From: Thermoleophilia bacterium
Lineage (GTDB): Bacteria; Actinomycetota; Thermoleophilia; Gaiellales; JAICJC01
Reading direction: 5' to 3'
Assembly (NCBI GenBank): GCA_025928435.1
Contig: JAICJM010000059.1
Span: 1-19,602 of the forward strand
Length of the DNA stretch: 19,602 nt
Shown here: positions 7,003 through 14,925 of the stretch, in pieces
Layout of the letters: the number at the start of each line of letters is the position of its first letter
Numbering within the stretch: position 1 is the stretch's first letter
Program-made: the position numbers and the translations under genes
The notes under the pieces: model-generated
The model's database searches: none
What the model was told of the DNA's origin: nothing
Seen by the model: the letters and a program-made list of their open reading frames with translations, nothing else

Positions 7003-8795
7003 AGGGCGCCGTCGGGAAGGCAGGGAGCGGCGGCGAGCAGGCGCCGGGTGTAGTCGTGGCTCGGCTGCGCCAGCACCTCCGACACCGTCCCCGTCTCGCA
7101 CAGCGAGCCGCGGTCCATGACCAGGACGGAGTCGGCGATGCACGCGACGACGCCCAGGTTGTGGGTGATGAAGAGCATCGAGAGCCGTAGGTCGCGCTGC
7201 AGCTCCTGCAGCAGCTCGAGCACGGCCGCCTGCACCGAGACGTCGAGCGCCGAGGTGACCTCGTCGCAGATCAGCAGGTCGGGCCGGGCGGCCAGGGCGC
7301 GGGCGATCGCCACCCGCTGGCGCTCGCCGCCGGAGAGCTCGACCGGGAAGCGGTCGCCGAGCCGGGCCGGCAGCTTCACCCGCTCGAGCAGCTCGCCCAC
7401 CTCCCGCTCGGCCTCCGTCCGCGACAGGCGACGCAGGACCCGCAGCGGGCGGATGATCGACGAGCGCACCCGCTGGCGCGGGTTGAGCGACTCGAACGGG
7501 TTCTGGAACACGATCTGGATCCGCCGCCGCACCTCGAGCGGGCGCTTGCGGGCGGTGCCCGCGATGGGCACGCCGTCGAAGCTGATCGTGCCTGCGGACG
7601 GCACGTGCAGGCCGGCGATGCAGCGCCCGATGGTCGTCTTGCCGCTGCCCGACTCCCCCACGAGCGCGACGCAGCGGCCCTGCTCGACGGCGAACGACAC
7701 GTCGGCCACGGCGGGGCCCTCCGACCGGCTCGACCGGTACGTCGCCTCGAGGCCTGAGACCTCGAGCAGGGGCGCCGGCTCGACCGCGGCCCCCGGCGTC
7801 CGGCCGTTGTCCCGCTCGCCGGCCTGGAGGTCGAGCTCCATCCACCGCAGGCAGCGGACGTGATGGCCGGGCACGGTCTCCTCGAGCACGGGCACCGTCT
7901 CGTGGCAGCGCGTCTGCTCGTATGCGCAGCGGGGGGCGAAGGCGCATCCGTTCGGCCACTCGCCAACGCCCACCGAGACGCCGGTGATCCCCCGCAGCGC
8001 GCGCGGCTTGCGGAAGTCGGGGATGGCCTCGACCAGCGCGCGCGTGTACGGGTGCCGGGGACGCTCGAGCACGTCGGCGGCGAGGCCGTTCTCGACGACG
8101 CGGCCCGCGTACATGACGATGATGCGGTCGGCCAGCTGCGAGACGACCGCCAGGTCGTGGGTGACGTAGACCATCGCCATGCCGTCCTCGTCGCGCAGCC
8201 GGCGCAGCTCGGCCAGGATGCGGTCCTGGGTGAGCACGTCGAGGCCGGTCGTGGGCTCGTCGAGGACGGCCACCGGCGGGTCGCACACGCACGCCATCGC
8301 GATCGTCACCCGCTGCTGCTGGCCGCCGGAGAGCTGGTGCGGGTAGCGGCCGGCGAAGCGGGGGTCGCGGCCCAGCTCGACCCGCTCGAGCGCCGAGCGG
8401 ACCGACTCGCCCGCCGCGCCGCCACGGCGGTGGGCGCGCAGCACGTCCAGGATCGCGTCGCCGACCCGCATCGACGGGTTCAGCGCCCCGCCGGGGTCCT
8501 GCGGCACGTAGGAGACGGTGTTGCCGCGCAGGCCGCGCAGCGACCGCCGGTCGCGGCCGAGCACGCTCTCGCCGCCGACCTCGACCGTCCCGCCCCGCAC
8601 GACGATGCCGCGCCGGGTGTAACCGAGCAGCGACAGCGCGGTCGTCGTCTTGCCGCTGCCGGACTCGCCGACGAGGCCGACGATCTCGCCCGGGGCGACG
8701 CTGAAGGTGACGCCGTCGACCACCGGCTCGCCGCTCTGCAGGCCCAGGCACAGGTTCTCGACCCGGACGACCGGCTCGACGGCCACGGCGCTCAC
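6999..8795 (-). CDS. ABC transporter with two fused ATPase domains, peptide/nickel (Dpp/Opp) type
   Basis: The protein has 598 residues and holds two complete nucleotide-binding domains, equal to a DppD-DppF fusion. Domain 1 has Walker A GESGSGKT at 43-50, signature LSGGQQQRV at about 155-163 and Walker B VAVLDE at about 175-180. It ends with the Cys-containing oligopeptide-transporter tail (CAFAPRC, RCHE, then a further Cys), typical of Opp/Dpp ATPases. Domain 2 has a second GESGSGKT, LSGGERQRV and LLICDEVTSALD. It powers the two permeases encoded just upstream. GTG at 8795 forms a GTGA overlap with the stop of the permease gene. The open frame extends further upstream, but that part is permease DNA read in another frame. 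Confidence 0.93.
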   Translation of the reverse strand: MSAVAVEPVVRVENLCLGLQSGEPVVDGVTFSVAPGEIVGLVGESGSGKTTTALSLLGYTRRGIVVRGGTVEVGGESVLGRDRRSLRGLRGNTVSYVPQDPGGALNPSMRVGDAILDVLRAHRRGGAAGESVRSALERVELGRDPRFAGRYPHQLSGGQQQRVTIAMACVCDPPVAVLDEPTTGLDVLTQDRILAELRRLRDEDGMAMVYVTHDLAVVSQLADRIIVMYAGRVVENGLAADVLERPRHPYTRALVEAIPDFRKPRALRGITGVSVGVGEWPNGCAFAPRCAYEQTRCHETVPVLEETVPGHHVRCLRWMELDLQAGERDNGRTPGAAVEPAPLLEVSGLEATYRSSRSEGPAVADVSFAVEQGRCVALVGESGSGKTTIGRCIAGLHVPSAGTISFDGVPIAGTARKRPLEVRRRIQIVFQNPFESLNPRQRVRSSIIRPLRVLRRLSRTEAEREVGELLERVKLPARLGDRFPVELSGGERQRVAIARALAARPDLLICDEVTSALDVSVQAAVLELLQELQRDLRLSMLFITHNLGVVACIADSVLVMDRGSLCETGTVSEVLAQPSHDYTRRLLAAAPCLPDGAL

Positions 8796-9640
8796 GAGGT
8801 GACGCTCCGGGTGGTGCGGGGGACGTAGGAGCGGCCCAGGCTGCGGGCGATCGCGTCGCCGGTCAGGTTGATGCCGATCGTGAGCAGCCCGATCATGCCG
8901 GCCGGCACCAGCACCGACCACGCGTTCAGCTGGATGTAGGTGCGGTTTTCGCTGATCATGAGCGCCCAGTCGGAGTTCGGCGGCTGCAGGCCCAGGCCGA
9001 GGAAGTTCACCGAGGCGATGATCAGGATCGAGTAGGTGAACCGCAGCCCGGCGTCCACGAGCACGGGCGCGAGGATGTTCGGCACCACCTCCCGGCCGAT
9101 GACCGCGAAGGCGCGCTCGCCGCGGGCGATGCCCGCCTCGACGTAGCCGCGAGTGGAGATCTCGAGGGTCGCGGTGCGCACGATGCGGCTGATGGCGGGC
9201 GCCTGGATGGCCGCCACGCCGATGATCAGCACGGTGATGCTCGTCCCCGCGCCCGCGATCAGGACGAGCAGGAAGAGCAGCGGCGGAAACGCGAGCATGA
9301 CGTCGACCGAGCGCATGAGCACCGGGTCGGCGACGGAGCGGGTGTAGCCGGCGACGAGCCCGATCGCCATCCCGACGAGGTAGGCCAGGACGGTGGCAGC
9401 GGCGGCGTACCCGATCACCGAGCGGCCGCCGCAGAGGACGCGGCTGAGCACATCGCGGCCGAGGAAGTCCGTGCCGAGCCAGGCGTGGCTGGACGCGCCC
9501 GTGAGCGGGATCCCGATCGGCGCCGCGGGGTCGTGCGGCGCCAGATACGGCCCGAAAGCGGCGACGAGCACGACGAAGAGCACGATCCCGCCGCCGATCG
9601 CGCCGGAGGGCGTGCGCAGGAAGCGCAGGCGGTCGCTCAC
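8792..9640 (-). CDS. ABC transporter permease, DppC/OppC type
   Basis: This is a 282-residue inner-membrane permease. A first membrane helix lies at about 14-32 (IGGGIVLFVVLVAAF), followed by the LGTDFLGRDVLSR motif that is diagnostic of DppC-like proteins, then five more helices. The cytoplasmic coupling loop that contacts the ATPase appears as YVEAGIARGERAFAVIGRE with VVPNILAP. GTG at 9640 overlaps the stop of the partner permease by four bases (GTGA), giving MSDRLRFLRTP. It pairs with the protein at 9637-10647 to form the translocation channel. Confidence 0.93.
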   Translation of the reverse strand: MSDRLRFLRTPSGAIGGGIVLFVVLVAAFGPYLAPHDPAAPIGIPLTGASSHAWLGTDFLGRDVLSRVLCGGRSVIGYAAAATVLAYLVGMAIGLVAGYTRSVADPVLMRSVDVMLAFPPLLFLLVLIAGAGTSITVLIIGVAAIQAPAISRIVRTATLEISTRGYVEAGIARGERAFAVIGREVVPNILAPVLVDAGLRFTYSILIIASVNFLGLGLQPPNSDWALMISENRTYIQLNAWSVLVPAGMIGLLTIGINLTGDAIARSLGRSYVPRTTRSVTS

Positions 9641-10647
9641 GCCGGCTCCCGCAGCTTGGGGACGAGCAGCATCACGACCAGGTCGGCGAGCAGGTTGAGG
9701 AGGACGTAGACGACCGCGATCAGCATCGCGACCGACTGCACGACGGTCACGTCGCGGTTCTGGACGGCGTTCACGAGCGCCGTCCCGATGCCCGGGTAGG
9801 CGAAGACGCTCTCCGTGATGATGATGCCGCCGATCAGCCACTGCAGGTTCTGCGCCAGCACCTGCACGCTCGGGGCGAGGGCGTTCCGCAGCGCGTAGCG
9901 CCACAGCACCCGCCGCTCGGCCACGCCGTTCAGGCGTGCGGTCTGGACGTACTCGGTCTGCAGCACCTCGGTCATGCCAGCCCGCACCATCCGCACGCCG
10001 GCCGCGAGCGAGGCGAAGAGCAGCGTCAGGACCGGCAGCACGAGCTCGGACGGCTTGTCGAGCGGGTTGCCGCCAGGCGGCACGATCGCGACCGGCGGCA
10101 GCCAGTCGAGCCCGACGAAGAACACGCCGATGAGGAGCGACCCGGTCACGAACTCGGGCAGGGCGATCGCCCCCAGCGACAGGATCGAGATGGCGTGGTC
10201 GACGGGCTTGCCGGAGTAGATCGGGCCGATCACCCCGAGGCCGATCGAGAGCGGGATCATGAAGAGCGCCGCGATCGCCGCCAGGATGGCCGAGTTCTTG
10301 AGCGGCCCCGAGATCTGGTGCCACACCGACTCGTGCTGGCCCTGGGCCAGGCTGACCGCCGAGGTGCCCAGGTCGCCGTGGACGAAGCCGCCGAGCCAGT
10401 CGGCGTAGCGGGTCGCCGCCGGCCGGTCGAGCTGCATCCGTTTCGTCAGCACGGCCTCGGCCTGTGGCGTGGCGTTGCGGCCCAGGATGACGCTGGCCGG
10501 ATCGCCCGGGAGGACGTTCAGCGCGGCGAAGATCAGGATCGACGCGACGAAGAGCGCGACGAGCCCACCGAGGAGGCGGCGGCCGAGGAACGCCAGCACC
10601 GGCGGAGTCTCCCGCCGGACGACCCGCGGCTCCGCAGCCGCGGTCAC
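9637..10647 (-). CDS. ABC transporter permease, DppB/OppB type
   Basis: This is a 336-residue permease. A short cytoplasmic N-terminus precedes a first helix at about 27-48 (LLGGLVALFVASILIF), followed by LNVLPGDPA, the usual DppB segment. A long periplasmic stretch with HGDLGTS comes next, then further helices. The coupling loop YVQTARLNGVAERRVLWR with ALRNALAP is well conserved. GTG at 10647 is chosen because it follows the binding-protein stop by 19 bases and leaves a sensible cytoplasmic tail. The ribosome binding site (AGCAGG) is weak. It belongs to the same operon as the binding protein upstream and the second permease downstream. Confidence 0.92.
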   Translation of the reverse strand: MTAAAEPRVVRRETPPVLAFLGRRLLGGLVALFVASILIFAALNVLPGDPASVILGRNATPQAEAVLTKRMQLDRPAATRYADWLGGFVHGDLGTSAVSLAQGQHESVWHQISGPLKNSAILAAIAALFMIPLSIGLGVIGPIYSGKPVDHAISILSLGAIALPEFVTGSLLIGVFFVGLDWLPPVAIVPPGGNPLDKPSELVLPVLTLLFASLAAGVRMVRAGMTEVLQTEYVQTARLNGVAERRVLWRYALRNALAPSVQVLAQNLQWLIGGIIITESVFAYPGIGTALVNAVQNRDVTVVQSVAMLIAVVYVLLNLLADLVVMLLVPKLREPA

Positions 10648-10666
10648 CGGCCTGCTGCGGTCGTCG

Positions 10667-12283
10667 TTACGTCAGCCACGCGTTCATGAAGAGGTAGTTG
10701 CCGAGCGCGCCGGCGGCGTGCGGCTTCAGGCCCTGCACGTTCTTCGACACCGCGTCGACCCAGTCGGCGTTGACCCACTGCAGGTAGCCGCCGGTGTCGT
10801 ACTGGATCTGCTGCACCTGGTTCCAGTGGTCCTGCGCCTTCGTCTTGTCGAGCTCGCCGATCGCCTTCGCCAGCGCGTCGCTGAACGCGGCCGACTTGAA
10901 GTGGGTCTCGTTGTACGGCGCGTTGGCCGAGAGCGCCTGGAGGTAGAAGTACTTCAGCGACAGCATCGGCCACTGCGTCTCGGCGAAGGCCATCTTCAGG
11001 TAGAGCAGGCTCGGGTTGTAGTAGGAGTCGGCCGGCTCCTGCTTGAGCTTCACCGTCACGCCCGCGGCCCTCGCCTGCTGCGCGAACAGGGTGGCCGACT
11101 CGATGAACCCCGGGAAGATCGCAGAGGTCTGGAACTCGACCGTCAGGTTCTCCTGCCCGGCCTGCTTCAGCAGGCTCTTGGCCTTGTCGATGTCCTGCAC
11201 CCGCTGCGGCAGCGAGGTGTCGTAGTACGGCAGCCCCTTGCCGACGGTGTCGTTGCCGACGGTGCCGAAGCCGGAGATGGCGCTCTCGACGAGCGCCGGG
11301 CGGTCGGCGATCAGGCGGAAGGCCTGCCGCACCCGGTTGTCCGAGAACGGCGCCTTCTGCGTGTCCATGTAGAACATCATCGCCTGCGGCGACGGCGCCA
11401 CCAGCACGTTGATGTCGCCGGTGGCCTGATGGGACTTGGCCTCCTGGAACGGGAGTTGCGCCATGCCGTCGATCTGACCGGCGACGAGGGCGTTCAGGCG
11501 GGCGGTCGGGTCGGTGATCGACGTGATCTTGAGCGAGTCGACGTACGGCTTGCCCTCGACCCAGTAGTTCGGGTTGCGCTTGAAGACGCTCTGCGAGCCG
11601 GGCGTGAAGGACTCGAAGGCGAACGGCCCGGTGCCGACCGGGTTCTTGAAGTCGCTGAACCCGGCCGGGACGATCCACGTGTTGTAGTAGGTGAAGTTGG
11701 CGGCCAGGTCGCCGTCCGGCGCCTTCAACGGGATCCGCACCAGGTGTTTGTTGATCGCCTTCATGTTGGCGACGTCGATGCCGGACACGAAGGGGTAGGA
11801 GCCGAAGTTGGCCGGCTTGGCCATCTGCTGGATCGAGTAGATGACGTCGTCGGCGCCGAACGACTTGCCGTTGTGGAAGACCACGCCGTCGCGGAGCTTG
11901 ACCTCGTAGACGGTCCCGTCGGAGTTCGGGTTCCACTCGAGCGCGAGGCCGGGCGACGTCGTGAGGTCGGGGTTCACGATGACGAGCGGGTCGTACAGGT
12001 TCTGGATCCGGCCCTCGTCGATCGGCGTCACGCCGATGAAGGGGTCGACGGTCTCGGCGGTGCCGCCGCTGACGAAGCCGAGCTTCAGCTGGCCGCCGCG
12101 CTTCGGCGCGCCGGCGGACGTCGAGGCCGGCGCGCTCGAGCTCGAGCCGCCGCCACAGGCTGCGGCCAGGAGCGGCGACATACCGATGCCGAGAGCAGCG
12201 GCGCCCTTCAGGAGGCCGCCGCGCGAGAAGCGGCCGCCGAGGAGGTCGCGGCCGGGGCGTTGGTCGTCTGAGCGGTCGGTCAC
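10667..12283 (-). CDS. ABC transporter substrate-binding lipoprotein, family 5 (peptide/nickel type)
   Basis: The protein has 538 residues, normal for family 5 solute-binding proteins. The N-terminus has a basic stretch, a hydrophobic segment and the cut site LAAAC followed by GGGSSSS, an actinobacterial lipoprotein signal. The FSRGG segment resembles a Tat motif but lacks the Arg pair. Family 5 features include a DP..GV segment after the linker, KLRDGVVFHNGKSFGADDVIYS, a PVGTGPFAFESF stretch and KRNPNYW. These proteins catch oligopeptides, nickel complexes, sugars or other solutes outside the membrane. GTG at 12283 is preceded by GGAGGA at a good distance. It is the first gene of the long minus-strand operon. 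The ligand cannot be read from sequence, but the downstream hydantoinase suggests a cyclic amide or its precursor. Confidence 0.92.
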   Translation of the reverse strand: MTDRSDDQRPGRDLLGGRFSRGGLLKGAAALGIGMSPLLAAACGGGSSSSAPASTSAGAPKRGGQLKLGFVSGGTAETVDPFIGVTPIDEGRIQNLYDPLVIVNPDLTTSPGLALEWNPNSDGTVYEVKLRDGVVFHNGKSFGADDVIYSIQQMAKPANFGSYPFVSGIDVANMKAINKHLVRIPLKAPDGDLAANFTYYNTWIVPAGFSDFKNPVGTGPFAFESFTPGSQSVFKRNPNYWVEGKPYVDSLKITSITDPTARLNALVAGQIDGMAQLPFQEAKSHQATGDINVLVAPSPQAMMFYMDTQKAPFSDNRVRQAFRLIADRPALVESAISGFGTVGNDTVGKGLPYYDTSLPQRVQDIDKAKSLLKQAGQENLTVEFQTSAIFPGFIESATLFAQQARAAGVTVKLKQEPADSYYNPSLLYLKMAFAETQWPMLSLKYFYLQALSANAPYNETHFKSAAFSDALAKAIGELDKTKAQDHWNQVQQIQYDTGGYLQWVNADWVDAVSKNVQGLKPHAAGALGNYLFMNAWLT

Positions 12284-12472
12284 CGTGTCCTCCAGATGGG
12301 TTCGTGGACGGTCGCATCCAGGCAGATCGGGACACCCGCGGGCGTGCGCGCGCAGGCGGACGGGCGCGCGCGAAGATCGCGTCGGCGGGGGCGAGGGCCG
12401 GCCCCGGTTCCGGCTCCGCGAAGGGCGACGGGACGGGGTGGCATCAGGCGCGGGTGTCGAGGCATGCGGGCC

Positions 12473-12501
12473 AGTATCTCAACGGGCCGACCCCTTGTCA
12501 G
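12473..12501 (-). promoter_or_regulatory. putative sigma-70-type promoter of the transporter operon
   Basis: On the minus strand CTGACA (12501-12496, five of six matches to TTGACA) and GATACT (12478-12473, four of six to TATAAT) are separated by exactly 17 bases. Transcription would start near 12466 and leave a leader of about 180 bases before the binding-protein GTG. Confidence 0.45.
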
Positions 12502-12560
12502 CCCCGCTTCCCTGCGGCTGCGACGACCATTACATTGTCCCCCCACTCGCGCCGGCCAGA

Positions 12561-12602
12561 CATACCGGCACCCGGAATCCGGGCCTGGTATGCGATCATA
12601 CC
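12561..12602. promoter_or_regulatory. operator-like inverted-repeat cluster before the SMP-30 gene
   Basis: GGTATG-CGAT-CATACC (12587-12602) is a perfect inverted repeat. A third half-site CATACC lies at 12561-12566, and CCCGG-AAT-CCGGG (12571-12583) fills the space between. The 3' edge is about 28 bases from the chosen SMP-30 start, so a bound protein would control that gene and perhaps the divergent transporter operon. A close relative of the repeat occurs at 18451-18466. Confidence 0.5.
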
Positions 12603-12630
12603 GGACTCACCCGCCGAAAGGATGTTCGCC

Positions 12631-13497
12631 GTGGATGCAACGCTGCTCGCCTCCGATCTGGGCTTTCCCGAGGGCCCCGTTGTCATGCCCGACGGCGCAA
12701 TCGTCTTCTGCGACGGGAACACGGGTGAGCTGCGCAGCTGGAAGGACGGCGCGCTCGGCACGTACGCCGTCACCGGCGGGTCGCCGTGGGGAGCCCTGCT
12801 CGGCACCGACGGCGCCGTCTATGTCACCCAGGGCGGAAACGTCCCGGGCAGCGGAGACACGAGCGCGGTCTGCGGCATCCAGCGGGTGAACGCCGACGGG
12901 TCGGTCGAGCTGCTTGTCTCGAACATCGGCGGCCACGACCTGGCGGGGCCCAACGACCTCGCGTTCGGCCCGGACGGCCGGCTGTGGTTCACCGACTCCG
13001 GCACGGAGCAGGACGACCGCTTCGCGCCCGAGGACCGCGCCCCCGGACGGCTCTTCGTGCTGGGTTCCGGTGGCCAGAGCGAGTTCGTGATGGAGCGCCC
13101 CAACGTGTACCCGAACGGCATCGCGTTCGACGCCCAGAAGCGGATGTACTGGACCGAGTCCGCCGCCCATCGGGTGTGCCGGCTCGACGACGGCGAGGCC
13201 ACGACCTGGTGCCGGCTCTCCGACGGGCACGTGCCCGACGGCATGGCGTTCGCGGCCGACGGCCGGGCGTTCGTCTGCACCACCATCTCGGGCGGCGTCA
13301 CGGTGATCTCCCCCGACGGCGAGGTGCTCGAGGAGATCAACCTCGACCAGCACGCGACGAACTGCATCTTCGACGGCTCGGCGCTCTACGTCACCGCGAC
13401 GGCGACGGCGGAGATCCACGCCGACGAGCGCACCGGCACGTTCTGGCGGGTCGAGACCGACGCCACCGGCCTCGACCTGATCCCCGGCCGGCTCTAG
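12631..13497 (+). CDS. SMP-30/gluconolactonase/LRE-like protein
   Basis: This is a 288-residue six-bladed propeller protein of the SMP-30 group, which includes metal-dependent lactonases. All expected metal or active-site residues are visible: Glu14 in FPEGP, Asn108 in GPNDLAFG, Asn162 in YPNGIAF and Asp203 in VPDGMAF. Repeated PDG/ADG turns mark the blades. I chose GTG at 12631 because GAAAGG lies nine bases upstream. The ATG at 12622 would put that site directly against the start codon and add three residues. It is the only plus-strand gene in the middle of the island and is divergent from the transporter operon. It probably opens a lactone made by one of the dehydrogenases, which is inference. 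There is no signal peptide, so it is cytoplasmic. Confidence 0.88.
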   Translation: MDATLLASDLGFPEGPVVMPDGAIVFCDGNTGELRSWKDGALGTYAVTGGSPWGALLGTDGAVYVTQGGNVPGSGDTSAVCGIQRVNADGSVELLVSNIGGHDLAGPNDLAFGPDGRLWFTDSGTEQDDRFAPEDRAPGRLFVLGSGGQSEFVMERPNVYPNGIAFDAQKRMYWTESAAHRVCRLDDGEATTWCRLSDGHVPDGMAFAADGRAFVCTTISGGVTVISPDGEVLEEINLDQHATNCIFDGSALYVTATATAEIHADERTGTFWRVETDATGLDLIPGRL

Positions 13498-13501
13498 GCA
13501 T

Positions 13502-14533
13502 TCACGGGGACAGTCCCCGTCCGGGGACTGTCCCCACCTCCACTTCGGCGCCCGTCGCGATCGCCGACTCGCAGGCGAGCGCGACGGCCAGCGTCCCGAG
13601 CGCGTCGTGCGGCGTGCACGCGACGGCGGCCGGGTCGCCGCGCTCGACCGCGGCGAAGAAGCGCTCGTGGGTGCGCAGGCGGGCGTCGACCGTGTCGGCG
13701 GCGGCGACCATCTGCCCCTGCGCGCGCCCGGTCAGCGAGGGCGCCTTGCCGAGGTCGAGCGCGAGGGTGGCGTCGGCGGCGAGCACGTCGAGGGTGTAGA
13801 CGCTCGGCGAGCCCTCGGCCGACCAGCCGACCTGGATCGTGCCAATGCCGCCGTCCCGGAAGTGCAGCGCGACGGAGACCGTGTCGTGGCGGCCGGCGGC
13901 GTCGCGGCCCGCCAGGGCGAGCCGGCCGGCAGCGGCCGTCGCCTGCACCGACTCCACCTCGCCGGCGAGCGCCCGCTGGACGTCGATGTCGTGGCTGCCG
14001 AGCTCGAACAGGATCCCGCCGCTCTGGCGCGGGTCGGAGAACCACGAGCCGGCCGCGGCCGCGTCGAGGTCGCCGCGGGCGGGTTCGGTGCCGCCGAAGC
14101 TGCGACTGACGAGCAGGCCGGGCGGCGACCCGGCGAGCGCGTCGCGGGCGGCGGCCACCACGTCGAGGCTGCGCCACTGGTAGCCGACGGCGCACACGGA
14201 CCCCGACGCCTCCCACGCCGCCACGATCTCGCGGCCGTCGGCCGGGGAGCGGGCGAGCGGCTTCTCGAGGTAGACGGGGATCCCGCGCTCGAGCGCCGCG
14301 CGGGCCGGCGCCGCATGGGTCGCGGGCGGCGAGCACACGAAGAGCGCATCGACGCGAACGGCCGCGAGCATCCGGCGCCAGTCGGCGTGCGCCTCGGCGC
14401 CAATTGGCGCAGCCAGCGCCCGGGCCCGCTCCGGAAGCGGATCACACACGGCGGCGACCTCGTGCCCGAGCGCCCCCAGGTGGCCGAGGTGGGTGCGGGC
14501 GATCGCGCCCGCGCCGACGATCGCGACCCTCAC
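13502..14533 (-). CDS. Gfo/Idh/MocA family oxidoreductase (copy 1)
   Basis: This is a 343-residue NAD(P)-dependent dehydrogenase of the glucose-fructose oxidoreductase/inositol dehydrogenase family. The Rossmann motif GAGAIA lies at 7-12. The EKP motif with the conserved Lys is in VYLEKPLA near 89-96, GYQWR follows near 117-121, and GSHDIDVQRAL carries the conserved His and Asp. GTG at 14533 overlaps the VOC gene stop (GTGA). The last dozen residues (GTVPGRGLSP) are encoded by the palindromic repeat, so the natural C-terminus has probably been replaced or extended. It is a paralogue of the protein at 14922-15908. The family acts on sugars, inositols and related polyols, and the substrate is unknown here. 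It is the last gene of the GST operon. Confidence 0.9.
   Translation of the reverse strand: MRVAIVGAGAIARTHLGHLGALGHEVAAVCDPLPERARALAAPIGAEAHADWRRMLAAVRVDALFVCSPPATHAAPARAALERGIPVYLEKPLARSPADGREIVAAWEASGSVCAVGYQWRSLDVVAAARDALAGSPPGLLVSRSFGGTEPARGDLDAAAAGSWFSDPRQSGGILFELGSHDIDVQRALAGEVESVQATAAAGRLALAGRDAAGRHDTVSVALHFRDGGIGTIQVGWSAEGSPSVYTLDVLAADATLALDLGKAPSLTGRAQGQMVAAADTVDARLRTHERFFAAVERGDPAAVACTPHDALGTLAVALACESAIATGAEVEVGTVPGRGLSP
13506..13535. repeat. REP-like double palindrome between convergent genes
   Basis: GGGGACAGTCCCC (13506-13518) and GGGGACTGTCCCC (13523-13535) are each near-palindromic and are exact reverse complements of each other, separated by GTCC. The unit can fold as one long stem or two short ones. 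It begins 8 bases after the SMP-30 stop and covers the last codons of the convergent Gfo gene. It may act as a two-way terminator. Similar GGGGACAGTCCCC units occur in other high-GC genomes and resemble repeats mobilised by REP-associated transposases. No such transposase is in this window. Confidence 0.6.
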
Positions 14534-14925
14534 GGGGCCGGGCGGCGCAGGAACTGGTACTGCACCCCGCCGCTCGTTGCCGCATCCGTCCAGATCATGG
14601 CCGCGTCGCCCGAAGGGAACGGCGGCCAGGTGACGTCGACCCCGCGCTCGGTCAGCGTCCGGTGCACCGCCTCGAGGTCGTCCACCTCGATCGCGATGTG
14701 CTCGATGACCGCCTCGGCCCCCTCGGGCAGCCGCCGCGCCCGGGCCTCGTCGTCGTGCACCTCGATCAGCTCGATGCTGGCGTCGCCGCAGGGGAAGTAG
14801 TGCCCCGTGCTCTCATCGTTGCGGTTCGAGCGCGCGAGCTCGAGGCCGAGCGAGCCGAGCAGGTCGGCCGGGTCGGCCAGCCCTCGCACGACGATGCCGA
14901 CGTGATCGATGCGCCGCAGCTTCAC
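14530..14925 (-). CDS. VOC (glyoxalase/methylmalonyl-CoA epimerase-like) protein
   Basis: This is a 131-residue vicinal-oxygen-chelate protein with two beta-alpha-beta-beta-beta halves. DHVGIVV (His8) begins half 1 and SIELIEV (Glu52/Glu55) ends it. EHIAIEV (His76) begins half 2. The last strand reads GVQYQFL, with Gln near 122-124 where a metal-binding Glu is common. Methylmalonyl-CoA epimerase is the nearest type by size and by the opening motif. Isomerisation, epimerisation or ring cleavage are all possible for the family. GTG at 14925 overlaps the stop of the upstream Gfo gene, and its own stop overlaps the start of the downstream one. It is thus sandwiched between two related sugar-type dehydrogenases, which suggests a shared polyhydroxylated substrate. 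Confidence 0.82.
   Translation of the reverse strand: MKLRRIDHVGIVVRGLADPADLLGSLGLELARSNRNDESTGHYFPCGDASIELIEVHDDEARARRLPEGAEAVIEHIAIEVDDLEAVHRTLTERGVDVTWPPFPSGDAAMIWTDAATSGGVQYQFLRRPAP

Larger units (their letters stand above)
12284..12630. other. divergent intergenic region (347 bases)
   Basis: This gap separates the start of the minus-strand transporter operon from the start of the plus-strand SMP-30 gene. I see no convincing gene in it. It holds a good minus-strand promoter (12473-12501) and an inverted-repeat cluster near the SMP-30 start (12561-12602). From about 12300 to 12470 it is very GC-rich without clear structure and would be a leader of roughly 180 bases for the transporter mRNA. 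Confidence 0.7.

Noticed and set aside
12190..12260. Twin-arginine signal in the binding protein
   Set aside because: The segment reads FSRGGLLK with a single Arg, so the Tat motif is incomplete. A lipoprotein signal with LAAAC is enough.
10469..12271. 600-residue plus-strand open frame opposite the binding-protein gene
   Set aside because: It is a low-complexity Arg/Val/Glu-rich translation antisense to a clear family 5 binding protein. This is a typical high-GC shadow.
12304..12630. Longer N-terminus for the SMP-30 protein
   Set aside because: The extension of about 109 residues is Arg/Gly-rich and non-conserved. It would cover the operator-like repeats, and the family begins about 12 residues before FPEGP.
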